64,000 nucleotides of DNA from Acanthococcus lagerstroemiae (GCA_031841125.1 CM063110.1:20827626-20891625), one strand, 5' to 3'; counted from the first letter of the stretch, positions 1 to 12,079 are shown. Made by a program: numbers and translations. The notes: a model not told the origin generated them from the letters alone.

Positions 1-784
1 GTGTCTCTATAGGAGACATGTATTTTTAGGTATGTAGTTGACTGACTGATTAACCGATTGACCTGACTGATCTGACTTTTTTTACTCCTCAGAAAGCATC
101 GCTCTGAGTCATAACCGCTTGGTTATCGCAACCAACTTATAATGAATACTGAGACTGAATTATAAATTAATAATAATAATAATAATAATTATTATTTTTT
201 TGTTTCAGGTAAGTTTTGCTGACCTCTGTCTTGCGATAACCTGTTCGTACGCGTGCACTGATAACGTATTAGCTGCTTACTGTTAACTTTTCGTAGTCCA
301 AAAGTGCATACATTTTGATTCAGGTAATTAATTGGTACATTTGAATTTTTTTACTGAAATGCCTTGATGATACGGTTGAGTGATTCTGGTGACAGTTCCC
401 ATGTAAGGATGCACATTTTTTTGACTTACCCTATATAATAGGAGAAATTCGAAAATGACCGGCGCCAAAAAATTGCCTTCTAAGAAACTGATCACAAATG
501 TAATTTTTTTTTTTTTGTAAATATGAATTCCTGGTGAATCCTGAGGAAGGAGGAGAGGGAAAATTCTCCCTGCAAATTGTTATTTCTATGACACATCTCC
601 TTTATTGAATTAGACAAAATTTCAAACCCAGAAATATTGTAGTTGACCTTTCATAGTCACACAGCATTATACGACTTAAAATCATGCATTTTCATGCATT
701 TGCTGACAAGAAAGTTTCGAGGTGCTGGGCGATCTTTAATTTGTTTTTCTTTTCAAAACCATTTAAAACGTTCATTTTGATCCT
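1..784. other. Intergenic, no gene seen
   Basis: No coding signal is supported. The first 60 bases hold a short GTCTC-type palindrome and GACT-rich sequence that resembles repeats near 15.87 kb and 27.1 kb. An AAT-type microsatellite lies at about 165-200. The rest is AT-rich sequence with no recognised feature. Confidence 0.5.
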
Positions 785-986
785 CCTTTTCTAATTTGCT
801 CTCAACCCGCGTCCTGAAATCTGCCCTTTTGAGCATTACTTCAGAGACGTTGGGGAGGCTGTTAGAGCTGTCTTAGCCCTCTTCCCTTCTGGCCGAAAAA
901 CCGACCTAGGTCGAAATCTGGCGGGGTACTACGTGGGCTCGAACCCGAGACCTACGCGCTATCCACTCGGCCAACCAGATCCCCTA
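785..986 (-). mobile_element. tRNA-derived SINE, copy A, with 12-bp target-site duplication
   Basis: Read on the minus strand, this copy begins with a tRNA-like head (A box near 960-975; B box GGTTCGAGCCC near 940). A body shared with copies near 29.5 kb and 56.4 kb follows, and the 3' end is AATTAGAAAA. The 12-bp direct repeat CATTTTGATCCT lies immediately on both sides (773-784 and 987-998), so the ends are defined. Compared with the other two copies, the anticodon-stem part of the head is missing about 16 bases. The family was probably made by RNA polymerase III transcription and LINE-dependent retroposition; that is family knowledge, not seen here. Confidence 0.85.
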
Positions 987-998
987 CATTTTGATCCT

Positions 999-1409
999 GT
1001 AGAAAAATAATTTGGGGAATGCGTTCCTTAAAAAATTGATCTTTCGTGGAGACACATCCTAGTAAGAGGTTAGTCGAAATTCCAAATTTCCAGAAAACTC
1101 TGGCCATTTTTCGGCACTAATTCTCGAATCGGGATATCAGTGGTTGAAAGGGTAATCTTACTTGTACTAGAGGAGAGGAAGTTGAATTATTGTAAAGGCC
1201 AGAGGCGGACTTGGATATTTTGCGCTCAAGGCTAATGGAAACTTTGCGCTGCTGACCAGATATATTTTTTTAAATTTATCTATTTCGGTACTATAAAATA
1301 TTATATTCACCAAAAAGTATGATATTGGATGATATGACGTGTTTGGGAGCTAGTCCGCTGACTGGCCTCGCCTATATACTAGCTAATGTAATTATCTAAT
1401 ATTTAACAT
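999..1409. other. Intergenic, possible decayed MITE
   Basis: No gene is seen. The segment 1198-1375 has loosely matching inverted ends (GGCCAG...GCGGACT on both sides), which hints at a decayed miniature transposon. I find no convincing target-site duplication, so it is not called as one. Confidence 0.3.
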
Positions 1410-3850
1410 GTCCACCGTGTGGAGGCGCCGCAGGCATTGAATATTGTGCTGCCTATCCAGCAGTATGATTGCTTCAGGGTTGGCGTGGCGATGTAGGCGG
1501 CGTTTGTGTCTAGTTGCGTATTTTGTGATGTCCTGATCAATAGTCTTGATCTTGAAGTCCCGGTGCAGGTCTTCGTTTCTTATGAACTACGGCGCGTTGG
1601 CTGTGGTGCGGAGAGCCTTATTTTGGAAGCGTTTTATGACTAATCGGTTGCTAGCTTTTGTTGTGCCCCACAGCTGCAAGCCATATGTCCATATGGGTTT
1701 CAGTAGGTATGCTGATGTATATAAGTCGTTTTGCTGTCAGGTTAGTGGAGATGTCGTTCCTATCAGCCAGTACATTTTTCTGAGCTGGAAGTTGAGTTGA
1801 TCTCGCTTCATGCGCACATGAACTTTCCAATTCAGCCTTTTATCCGTGGTGTCGGGGGATTCGTTGCCTGTGCACTACAATGGGTGTGTAGCCATGCGGT
1901 CTTTGGGCAAAGTCGACGTGGACGGACTTGGCCTCGTTTAGTTTGATTTTCCATCATGCAGCCCATACTGAGAGGTTGTCTACAGTATTCTGGAGGCGGT
2001 TAGTGGCAATGTTGTAGCCTGGGTAACTTGATAGGATGGCGGTATCGTCGGCAAACATGACTGTTATCGTGTGATCGTCAGTAGGAATATCATACGTATA
2101 TATCAGATATAGTACTGGGCCTAGTACGCTGGCCATGATATTGTATTGCGTAGATATATTTCCAGAGCAATGAACTCTGTAACTACGGTCTTCAGGGTAT
2201 GATTGAATAAGGCTACTGATGTTAGATGGTAGGAGGTGTCTTATCTTGTGCATGAGGACATTATGCCAGACTCGGTCGAATGCTTGAAAAACGTCCAGAA
2301 ATACAACTGAACAGAATTTCTTTTCCTCAAGGGCGCTAGTGATAAGGTGAGTGACTCTGTGTACTTGGTCAATAGTGGAGTGTTTTTCTCTGAATCCAAA
2401 TTGTAGGTCCGGAATGATATGCCTTTCCTCTATGATAGGCTTTATAGGCGCTTCAAGAGTTAACTTTTCGAACAACTTTGACATGGTTGGTAATAGTGCT
2501 ATTGGGCGATACGATAACGTCTGTTCGGGAGGCTTCCCTACTTTGTGCAGCATGATTATTTTGGATTCTTTCCAACTTTGGGGTATGTGTTTTATAGCCT
2601 CACTGTAGCATTAAATATGTACGTCAACATAATGGATCCCCTTTTTTTGGGCAATTCTTGAACCATTTGTGCAGATATGAGGTCTACTCCAGGTGCTTTC
2701 TTAGGCGATGAATTTTACCACCTCTAATTGTGGTCGAATAAGCTTTTCTTCTGAAAGATGGAGTGTAGGAATAACATTTTACTGGACAGGTGTTTGGCAA
2801 ACGCTTCTTCCTTCTTTTTGTTGCTCCTTATTGCCCAGCTCATCCCTGATAGGTTGGGAGAGTATGGCGGGTTGCTTTACCCTCGTGGTTTTCCAAAGAG
2901 AGTAATCCTTGTCCTTTGTAGGGGATAGATAGGTCTGCGAGATAATTTAGGAGTGACTCTTCTTTGATGGTTTGTATCAGCTGAAAGGCAGCTCTGCTGA
3001 TTGGGTTAAATTCAGTTTTGTCTTGGGGAAGGCGAGTTCGCGCTGCCATTTCATTCGTGCTGCTCTTCGTTTCCGGATTGGTTCCGTAACTTGGGCTGGA
3101 TATGTGATGTCTTTATTCTGTGCTGATGTTAGGGCTGGAGTTGCTTTAGCTGCAGCTGCCTGCAACACTGATGACAGATTGTGCACTGCATCGTCTAGTT
3201 CCTCCCGGAGTTTTTATTCGGAAGCTCAGGTTAGTGTTCTTGTTGATCTCCTCTCGAACCAGTTCCCAGTTGGTGTTTCGGTTGGTAATATTTGATCTTG
3301 TTGGCTTATGTATCACTCTTTAGCTGAAGGTCATTCGGACTGATTCATGATCTGACGATAAGTCTGGTATATTACTGATATCCACATATCTGTGAGAGAC
3401 TCCATGGCAGATAAAAAAGTCAATTAGGTCTGGTGTCTTCTCTTTGTCTGCTGGCCAATATGTATAGGTTGCCCCCTGAAAGGCATTGGCAATTCAAGGC
3501 GTTTGCTGCAGTGAGTAGCTCCCGTCCTCTGGGGATTCTGAGCCGTGATCACCAGTGATAGTGCTTCGCGTTGTAGTTCCCTCCTGCGGTCCACCTTTCT
3601 CCTAGTGTGTTGAAAGGGTCTTGAAAATTGGAAGAAGAAATTGGGTGTTTAGAAGGACAGTATACAGAGGCTATGTTGGTGTACCTGTTATGGAACTTGA
3701 CTGCAACTGCAACTGTTTGAACATAGGGAGTTGTGTATTTGCTGGCTAGGTGATAGTCGATGGTGTTTTTTACAATTACTGCTGCCCCGTCATGGGCTTA
3801 ACTGCTGGGGTGGTTGCAGGTGTAGATAATTGAGGAAAGTAAAAATTTTT
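1410..3850 (-). mobile_element. Degenerate jockey-clade LINE
   Basis: Pieces of one element occur in the correct order on the minus strand but in different frames. They are an endonuclease segment (3840-3300, with a GGNYNAKH-like box near 3570 and an SSDH-like box near 3360), a linker (3186-2840), the reverse transcriptase core (2553-1954) and a C-terminal tail (1950-1430). The element starts inside the endonuclease, so it is 5'-truncated, and it carries several frameshifts and stops. It is surely inactive. The tail motif (LHRHANPEAI-like) recurs in the jockey relic near 30.2 kb, so both belong to related families. Confidence 0.8.
1954..2553 (-). pseudogene. Reverse transcriptase core of the jockey relic
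   Basis: The 199-codon open stretch contains YRPIALLPTMSKLFEK (RT motif 1 region), LQFGFREKHST (motif 2), VFLDVFQAFDRVWH (motif A with the catalytic Asp), a decayed motif B (ASVLGPVLYLIYTYDIP, where jockey proteins usually have G-x-P-Q-G-S) and FADDTAIL (motif C with both Asp residues). The PQG triplet of motif B is lost, a further sign of decay. This is a fragment of a frameshifted ORF2, not an expressed gene. Jockey assignment rests on the overall motif style and the upstream endonuclease. Confidence 0.85.
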
Positions 3851-4242
3851 TCGCTTCGTTCAATTTGCGTTCCACGTGGTTTTTAGTATACTGTAGTTTG
3901 GTATTGTTTTGTCATTTGACTTCTGCTTTATTTTTTCCTTTTTCTTTTTGGGAAAAATATAATCGGAAGTTAGGAAAATGCGTTTTGCAGTCACGATAAA
4001 CAGACTTGCACGCTAAATTTTGAACAGCAGATTAATAGGGTAGAACGTTAATTCTGATAGAAATGCACGTTAATTTATGAGCGTCAATTCTGATGGAAAT
4101 GCACAATTGCACACTAATTCATGAACGTTAGTACATTGTATATTACAGCTAGGATGTTTCTTCTCTTTCTACACGTCACAAAACACGCATCAGTTCGATG
4201 ATTTTATGTTATGTAGTGCGAGTGGCTGTCCTCCCATAATCG
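3851..4242. other. Intergenic with short tandem repeat
   Basis: At 4030-4135 a unit of about 40 bases (core TTCTGATRGAAATGCAC) is repeated roughly twice, with a partial third copy. No gene is seen. Confidence 0.45.
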
Positions 4243-4890
4243 TTGAAAGCCTTCAGAATTTCAGTGAAAGAAGGTGAATGGAAAAATTTTGACGAATTTA
4301 AAACTGTTCATTACTGTACGTGGACGATAACATTGCACCTTGAAAATTCGAGCTGCAGCTGGACCTGTCCTTACTTCCTGAAGTGCCTGATGTGCAAATA
4401 TTCTCTGGGTATGAAAATAAGGACGCACCAAGTGGCCGTTCATATGGAAGCAAAGTCCGTCAGGTACGTACCGAAGAGTTCTTCCGGGGGGGGGGGGGGG
4501 AAATTATGAAAGTCCCAACTGATTTAACTCAGAATTCCCAAGTATCAAGGCAAAAAAAAAACCGTTTGACTTGTTGGATTTTTCCAACTGACTCAACTTA
4601 AAATTTGCAAGTATCAAAGCAAAAGAAGAAAAACCGTTTGACTTGTTTTAGTTTTTCCTAACTTTTCAATTCAATTCTCAAGTATCAAGGTAACATTTAA
4701 CTTGGATTTTCCCAACTCGCCTGATTGAAATGGTAAATTTTCCCAACTGCTGAGTGAAAAGTTCCTACAGGGGGGGTGTAAGTTGCCCCCTACCCCCTAT
4801 CGGTACGTCCCTGAAGTCCGTACCACTGGGACAAAAACGAAAGTGAGGACGACCTGCAAAAGCGAGGAGAGCGAGCTCTTTTAGTCCTAG
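4243..4890 (+). pseudogene. MULE-type transposase C-terminus (SWIM zinc-finger region), interrupted
   Basis: The reading frame from 4243 gives a segment resembling the end of MULE transposases. It has FDEFKTVHYCTWT, then a C-x-Y-F-L-K-x-x-x-C-K-Y spacing (SWIM-like, with a Cys/His-type metal site partly lost), then a GMKIR...EAKSV stretch. The frame breaks at 4461, where a hAT MITE sits, and resumes at 4814-4821 with VPLGQKRK, a stop, then GRPAKARRA. That basic tail is what MULE proteins carry just after this region. The stop is TGA where CGA (Arg) would fit, a typical CpG decay. The rest of the transposase is not visible upstream. Confidence 0.65.
4461..4813 (+). mobile_element. hAT-type MITE, family A, copy 1 (353 bp)
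   Basis: The element begins CAGGTACGTACCGA and ends TCGGTACGTCCCTG, an inverted pair with one mismatch. It is flanked by a perfect 8-bp duplication AAGTCCGT (4453-4460 and 4814-4821). A G-tract follows the left end, and the interior repeats a CAAGTATCAA...TTTTCCAACT theme. There is no coding capacity, so it would have been mobilised by a hAT transposase elsewhere. Eight-base duplications and CAGGG-type ends are diagnostic for hAT. It lies inside the MULE relic. Confidence 0.92.
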
Positions 4891-7800
4891 ATGAACTTAT
4901 TACAGGGTACTTTCACTTTTATTTTCATCTCTACTTACATTTTTTCATCGTTATTTAATAAGTACAAGGTGACAATATTTTTGAAGAAAAAAAGAAAGGC
5001 ATGGATTTAATCGCACGCTTCAAAAAATAGGAAAAAACGCTTACAAAAATATAAATGACGATAAAATGATAGTTTGCCCATTTAGTGAAAATATTCACGT
5101 TAAATAATCAGAATCACGCTAAACTGATCGATCAGTACGATATTAAAAATATTATCACGTTCCACTTATTACTTAACGATAGTGAAATCTATATCGCACT
5201 ATTCTTCTTCTTTGTTCCAAAAATTTAGCGCTGAGGCTTCAGCCTAGTCCCAGCCTTGTGGGAAATCTGGTTCTGGTAAGGGCAAATTCCTGTAACGGAA
5301 GTGATTCAAAATTAATTTTACGGAAAGAGGAGGGATAATGATGAATTGTCTCTATTAATGGAGTTAGGGTGGTAATGCTATTGCTTGCACTGGCCTGATC
5401 CTAAAAACAGCTGTTTTAACTATAAGGTGAGAACTTATGTTATTTCCATGCCACTTCAAGTCCACCAGTGATTGAAATATGGAAAAAGTAAGTCTGGAAA
5501 AGGCTATAAATGTTTTGAGAAGATATGATTCGGGTCAATGTCAAAGACAATTTTGAAGCACAAGAATTAAAAATCTCCTCTAAATTGCCGTTCCCGCATC
5601 CTAAGGTTAGAAGAATCGATGGATTTACTGGGAGAACTAGTATTACCATGCAGCATAAAATTGGAATACTAATTTTCTCTTTTTACAATGAGAAAGTTGT
5701 TATTACACATCAGCCAAAAGTGTGGATGCGACGGCTGAAGAAATGGTTTTCTATAATCTTACAGAAAAGTAAACGCTAATTCTTAGGGGTGCCTCCCCAT
5801 TCTATTGCCGAGCAAACCGAGGATAAAATTTTGCAACTCTAAGAATAATATGGATTTGGATAAAATATACTCTTAAAATAATTGTAATAATAATAATAAT
5901 TGTTAATTTTGAATAATTGATGCATTTCAGAGATTTAGCATTAAATTGCTCGATGAAATTATAAATGTAATTCTCGATTTTATGTGTGAGCTCTCATTCC
6001 CTAAAACTGACAGAATCAAAAGTTTTCAAAACTCGACTGCAGCCATTCGAGGCCCACCATCAATTTCCAGTCTCAAACTTTGTAAACTGACAGGAAAAAT
6101 ATCAATTTTCTTCTCCTATAAGATTTAAAATCTTAACCGCGCTATCGATTTTCAATTTCAACCAGAAATTTGAACTAAAAAGGGAAAACAATTTCAATGA
6201 CGCGACGAAAACTGTAACACGATAAATATCTCATTTTGAAATTTTCGAAATTTCTAAACTTCGACAGACATATACTGAGTTTTCTCTACGTAGTGCATTT
6301 ACATCGGGAGTGTTGAAAGACTTCTGTCGCCAAATTCGATTGAGACGCAATTTTCTTGAAAAATTTTTGACAAACAGAAACGCGAGCTATGGTGAGCTGA
6401 CGTCTCTGCACGGATTTCGGAATAAAGTTCGACCACTTGGCTGAAAACGTACGCAGAGACCATAAAAATTTCCACCGTATAAATAAGAAATATTTTGTTC
6501 ATTCGTTTCTTTAGCTCTTGATTTTCCAGCTGAAAGGATCGTCCCGCGGTCTCGACGGAAAGAATAATGACTACTCGGAGAGCTCAAAACATAACTTTAC
6601 GAAAACAAGGGAATGAAAAATCAACTTCTTGCTGGTAATATTTCTCTTAAACTACGGAATTTGTTCTCTTTTATTGGGTTGAAGATCAATAAGAATAATA
6701 TCCGTGAAAATAAGCGAGCCCATTAATCACCAACAACCGCACGAAAAACCCGTCTATGGCCGATATTTTTTTAGCTGTCGGCTAGACTCGTGATTTCGCC
6801 TTCAATTTCGTCGCAGAAATGGAAAAAAAAACTAACGATAAAAATAAATACGGACACGTAAAAAGGATTGAGGAAGTAGAAACCTAGAGACAATGTTAAC
6901 GAAGTACTTTAGCAGTTTCCTCACTCACTAATTAGAAACGAGTAAATTTTGTAGTTCACATTAGTGACAGACATTCAGAGCACGAAGTACTCGTACGTGT
7001 TCTCGCGTTCAATTTATTCAACCGCTAGCACAACATTGAGGCTGCAAAAAATTTACTCACGCTTGCCAATTTTCTAAAAATTTTCCCTCCAACATTACGT
7101 ATACTAGTTAACCTCAGAAATAATCACATCATTTGTAATCTTCTAAAAACATTGAATCATTATTTGTTTACGTCATTTGAATGAGACTTGAAGGGGATCG
7201 TAATTGAATGTACATAATGAGGAATGCCGACCCTCAGATCTGAGACCTTGACAAAGGCATTAATCCCAGTCGAGATGAGCTGTACTGTAAGGATGCTAAT
7301 TCGAATGGAATGAAGTGTGTTATTTTCGTATCCATTCACATTGCAGTAGTGCAATTTTTAAACCTTACCTTCCCCGCCCAATGTGAAAAACGGAATCCAG
7401 GGTTATTGAAAACCTAGTAATCGATACATTGATTTTCTTTTAGTGCATAGTCTCTAAACAATTTCCTAAGCGGTCTTTGAGAGAGACGTATGACGGTAAG
7501 CATAGGAAACCTGCCTCTGAAGCTATGACGTGAAATTCACACCAGATGTATCCGTCGGTATGGTGGGTATTACTCAACCCCGTTTCAGCCCTCTGGGTAT
7601 CATACTTATATTCTGAGTAAACATTTGGCAATTTTTCTAGTTAATTTTGGATGTAACTTTGAGAGTTGTCAACGTTTGTGAAAATTGGTGCATAACTTCA
7701 ATGAGTTTTCCAAAAGCTTAGCATGGCGCGCTCTGACGGCCACGGTAATTTAGCGGGTTCGTTGGGGATCTCTACTTTTCTAGTACAATGTCTGGTGATT

Positions 7801-8014
7801 TCAACAATTCTGGTACGTGTTGGCATATTTTCATTATTTTTGATAGAATCTAGTACATTTTTCTGGTCCGTTTTGTCACTTTTTGGTTCGTTGGTACATT
7901 TTAATATAGTCAGCAAATTTTTGTACATCTTAAAGATTTTAACGAAAATAATTTCTTCTGCGTTTTGGTACAATTTCAAGGATCACACATTTTATGTGGT
8001 ACATTTCATTTGAA
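4891..8014. other. Intergenic, no gene seen
   Basis: About 3.1 kb of mainly unique-looking AT-rich sequence. Short open stretches occur on both strands (for example 5525-5779 +, 6299-6587 -, 7440-7631 -) but none shows a domain, splice context or codon pattern I recognise. An AATAAT microsatellite lies at 5880-5905. Confidence 0.4.
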
Positions 8015-8413
8015 ATCTTTTGACCCAAATACACCCACTTCGTTAACCCTCTTGATTTATTCCCCTTTGATCCCAATATTTTCCATCTCCTCATTTGAAA
8101 AATTGTGGTTTTCTTAAAGTTTAGTTTCAGTCCTGCTTTCGTATTGGTTTTTTCGAGTTCGTTCGCCATTTTTCCCAACTGTACTAAATTTTGAAATATT
8201 AGCGCCACATCATCTGCGAAGCGTAGGTTATTTAGCCATACTCCGTCTATTCTAATTCCTTTTTCCTCCCGTCCCATTTCCTGGGAAATCTCTTCTGTCA
8301 CGCTGTTGAATAGATTCGGTGACAAAGGGTTGCCCTGTCTCACCCCTTTTGCTATTGCAAACTGTGGTCCTACTTCGTCTAATTTAATTTTAGCTGTTGC
8401 CCCTTTTACGTTT
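8015..8413 (-). pseudogene. RTE-type reverse transcriptase fragment, inverted 5' half of a twin-primed insertion
   Basis: The minus strand encodes [15 protein letters not shown] (RT motif B) and [14 protein letters not shown] (motif C, both Asp present), then the C-terminal part of the palm up to WVYLGQKIS. This is the RTE style of reverse transcriptase, close to the relic in the GCN1 intron near 52 kb. The coding similarity stops at about 8015, exactly where the protein would continue in the plus-strand piece beginning at 8414. The fragment has no start, no endonuclease and no full domain. Confidence 0.85.
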
Positions 8414-8577
8414 GTCAAAAGATAACATCCAAGAATAGCATAAACGAAGAATTAAACAGGAGAATGTCACAGGCATGGAAGGGTTATTGGACACTAAAAA
8501 CAATTTACAAAAACCGAATTCCATTGCCAAAAAGCGAAGAAAACTCTAGAAAGTTGCACATACCCGATTCTAACCTT
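8414..8577 (+). pseudogene. RTE reverse transcriptase fragment, sense 3' part of the same insertion
   Basis: The plus strand gives QKITSKNSINEELNRR followed by a W-K-x-Y-W box and IYKN. This is the segment that normally follows WVYLGQKIS in RTE proteins, which is where the neighbouring inverted piece ends. Both pieces share the ten bases GTCAAAAGAT (8414-8423; reverse complement at 8015-8024). Similarity fades near 8577, before the expected YG-x-x-T-W region. Confidence 0.75.
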
Positions 8578-9350
8578 TTTTTTATATTATTTATTATTTT
8601 ATTACTTTTTTTTACAAAGATTAACATCTTAGGTGGAGGCGGGATTGACGCATGTCTTAGCCCAGTCCCTCGCACTAAGTTATTATGGTTAATATTAATT
8701 GCTTAATTATATTGGTATAACTCTAGTCTATAGGACTGTTGGAAGGCAGTTCAGTGGAACTTTTGTGACATCGTGACGTTTTGAGATGGTCGCAGGTGTG
8801 GGCTGACGTATGGGCAGTAGTATCTGTTAATCTGGTAATGGTTTTGTCAATGAAGCCATGGAATGATCGGTGGTGGCACTATGATTAGGTACGGGGTTTT
8901 GACTTCAAGCTATGTCCACTGCACGTCACAGCTGGTATGGAAAGAGCTGCTGGTGCCTTCATGCTGGGAACGGTCTCCCAAATGTAAATTTTTGTGTAAA
9001 TCGTCTGGCCTGGCTACTTTCTGCGAAGAGTACTGCGGCAACCCTCTCCTCTCAAGTATACATTTTCGTAAAAATTATCTTGCCGGGCTACTTTCTGCCC
9101 AACAAACATTTTTTGTTTCCTGCATTCCGGTGCTTCCGGTACGTGATCTTTTCAAAACCACGTTTTTCTCCCCGTTCTCATAACTCACCCTCTTTCTTTT
9201 CCCTCGGTCGATCAAGCAGGACATTATTTAGTTCCGTTATGGTTTATATGTTTTAGCACTCGCATTCAGATCTACTTTTGCTCTTTTCCGTCAATTGGAC
9301 ATCCGTGTAGTTCAGTCACAGTCACTGGTTTTTGGTCAGATCTGCTTTTA
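8578..9350. other. Intergenic, no gene seen
   Basis: T-rich sequence at 8572-8620 is followed by DNA without recognised coding content. A loosely repeated segment of about 35 bases ending CTACTTTCTGC occurs near 8990-9023 and again near 9063-9096. Two overlapping plus-strand open stretches (8863-9256) show no domain. Confidence 0.35.
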
Positions 9351-9360
9351 CTATCAGTCA

Positions 9361-9665
9361 ATTAAAGTAAGGGCCTTCCACAATAGGATGGTGAGGTCGC
9401 TTCTAGGTTTAAGGTTGATCGATGAAGTTAGTACGCAGTTTATTAGAGGAAAGTCTAATACTTCTGATGTGGGATGGACAGTGAAGAAGCTTAAACTTGG
9501 ATATGCGAGGCACCTGGCCAGAAGTCATGGAAATAAATGAATAAAATAGTGGAGTCTTGGTACCCTAGAGATCATGGTAGGGGGAGGGACGAAATTGTTC
9601 GGAGATTCGGGATTTTATGGCAGAGAACTGCTAAGAACAGAGGACTTGAAGACAGGCGATAGCGG
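9361..9665 (+). pseudogene. RTE C-terminal tail fragment
   Basis: In two adjacent frames this encodes the last part of an RTE ORF: RAFHNRMVRSLLGLRL, an RHLARS box (usually GHxAR), then after a frameshift W-x-PRDHGRGR and WQRTAKNRGLEDR. These are typical of the region just before the RTE stop codon. It may belong to the twin-primed copy at 8.0-8.6 kb if 8578-9350 is a later insertion, or it may be a separate fragment. Confidence 0.7.
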
Positions 9666-11740
9666 CCTATACCCGTAACTGGGTGGACCCGACGGCGTGA
9701 CGACGCTCCCACCAGGGCCGTCCTCTTTTTGTGTTAAAATACATGTACGTGTTCTTTTCTGCTGGGTCAAGGCAACAATTAATATAGGCGCTTCTTCTGC
9801 TCTCTCGTTTCTTTGATTTCGAATGCCCCCGGTGCGGTCCGGACTAAACACTTCTCTTTTTCGTACAATTTCCCAAAAATCCGCAGGTCCTTCGTTTGAC
9901 ATGACGTCTCTGTAGGAGAGATAGACTGCTTGCTTGTACGCCAGCTGTAGTCCGACCTACAGCTGGACTACTGGGCTGACTACCCGAAGCCAGGATCGAA
10001 CTATGAGATCAAGTGTGAACTAGTCCAGTTAGTCAGGTCAAACTGGTGTACTGCTTACAGAAAACCGATGGGCTCATTGCACATTGGGGCCAGTATCAGG
10101 CTCGTCCCTTGGTGCTGGGGCCGGATGGACGCGTTTTTCTGGTGGACGCTGTAGGCCGCTGGTACTACAACTGATGCTTTCGGAGACGTCAGGAGTTGTA
10201 GTTGTTGCTGCAGAGCCAGCAGTCAATATAACAGTTGAGTACCTATCACTGATTGTTGAAGCTGTACTGGCAGTGATCAATGATAGTGGTGCACCTGGCA
10301 CCTGAAGTATGAGAGGATTGTGTACCTTGGGGTTGGTGTCACCGAAAGGGGCTGTACCCTGTAATTTGTGTCGCTGCGAGGGTGACTGAAGTGGAACGAG
10401 TTGAGTCTGTCAGTTCGGTGATGTTGAAGCAGTTGTGGCAAAGAAATGTAACTGAGCTGGAAATGAAGAGGGATTCAGTCTATTTTTTGAGAGACACGGC
10501 TGAAGAGGCTTAGACCTAGCTTTGCTTAGCGTTAGCCTAGTCTTAGAAATTAAGCTGATAGGGTTGTTTACAAAAGTCTTTGTACAAATAGTTGAAAAAA
10601 AGGCGATCCTCAATTTCCTATTGTACAAATTTAACCGTTTTCAAACTTTGAAGATGTCGAAAATTGCATCACAATAAGGAGGGGTACTCAACCCTTAGAA
10701 TTTTTGTACTTTCCTCCTCACCTGTCCTCAAGAAAATCGCATTATGTATTAAATGATTTCATAGCAGAAAACAGTATTTTGGTAAAATGTATCAACAGTC
10801 GATAGCTCAAATTGAGCTTAAGGTCCCTACCTTGATTCTAAAGTGTATTTTGATAGTATACCTTATTTTTCATTTGTAAATATTTGCTTTTTTATTCTCT
10901 GTTCTTCCAAACACCGAATTATGTGCACCACGTGCTCTCCCAGTAATACAAATATTCGTATTGTCGGTCACGAGAGTATACACAGACTGCAAGTCAAACT
11001 CTCGGAATCATTTCATTACCGTATTTTAACAAATGATGTTGTTCCACGGAAGAAAAAATTGTCCGGAGGCGATTTTCGTGAGCAGAGTAGTTTCTGTTTT
11101 CGCACAAATGGGTCTAATTGAATTAGAATACCCGTTATCCGGTAAATTGGATCTTGGGTCTTACCACTTGGTGTGTGTGTGCGAAGAAACTCATCACGGT
11201 CGGCATTATAAGTAGCTGGAAAAACTCGTATTATGAGTAACGCGGAGCACAGTCGCCGTAATAAAAAAAGTAAATAAACTGAAATATTCGAACAGGTAAA
11301 AGATGTTATAAGTTATAAATAAACTAGAACATACATGCAAAATGAAGAGAGGCAATTGGCGTCTGTAAAGTAGCTCTTCTGCATAACGGTAAACATATAA
11401 TCGGGAAGAATATTTTATCTTCGCTCGAAAATGTGTGAGCTTTCTTGTACACATTTGGGTTAAATGCGAGTACGCATGCATTCGTCCTAATGCACCGGAT
11501 GCACGGAAAATTCCTCTGCAGTTAGAGTGTTGACTCGCGAACACTGCTCCAGTAAAGCGTAACGAAAAGTAATTCTTCCTGAATTTTCAGTATGGCTCCC
11601 GCTATTCAGGTGTATGAATAACCCAAGCCAAATTTAATTGAAAATATGTTTGGGTTTTGCCGGAAAGGAGCTAAAAATTCGGTCCAGTTTTATTAGGTGA
11701 AAAAAAGGCCGAACCTGAACATGATTGGTTGATAAATCTA
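9666..11740. other. Intergenic, no supported gene
   Basis: Two open stretches deserve mention. One is minus 9615-9902 (95 codons, beginning MSNEGPADFW), which overlaps the RTE tail. The other is a Ser/Thr/Pro-rich pair of overlapping frames at 10074-10305. Neither matches a family I know. The rest is AT-rich and unannotated. Confidence 0.35.
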
Positions 11741-11905
11741 AAAAAAAAACAAAAAGAATAATCTTCTATGTATATAAAAATGAATGTATGTCCATCTGTC
11801 TGTCCTTCGTATTTCCATGGAAATCTCTAATGATGTATGTCTGTCTGTGTGTATGTCTGCCCTTCATATTTCCCCAAGACCGTAGAGAGAAAATTGGGGC
11901 CCGGA
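11741..11905 (+). repeat. GTCTGTCT-rich interspersed repeat start
   Basis: The sequence begins TATGTATATAAAAATGAATG and continues with TCTGTCTG tracts occurring twice (11795-11812 and 11842-11865). Similar openings are common in arthropod dispersed repeats. I cannot assign a superfamily from the sequence alone. It leads into the minisatellite that follows. Confidence 0.45.
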
Positions 11906-12079
11906 GGAACGACCCAACCGCATCAATTACTTATCAATGTTTTTGTTCAGGTTTATTTTGCTTTGCTTTGTAAAAATTGTTTTCGATTATTTTCATATAT
12001 TTTTTGCCTCTTTGGTATTTTCGGCGGGTCCCCTTCCAAGATCGGGGCCCGGGGGGGAGATCTCCCCCCTCTCATCAGG

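Noticed and set aside
1198..1375. hAT MITE with GGCCAGnGCGGACT ends
   Set aside because: Inverted ends match poorly and no 8-bp duplication is present.
7698..8013. Overlapping ORFs of 93 and 96 codons on opposite strands
   Set aside because: No recognised motif; they end at the edge of the RTE insertion and fit chance in T-rich DNA.
9615..9902. 95-codon minus-strand ORF beginning MSNEGPADFW
   Set aside because: It overlaps an RTE tail and has no identifiable domain; it may be a transposon leader but cannot be supported.
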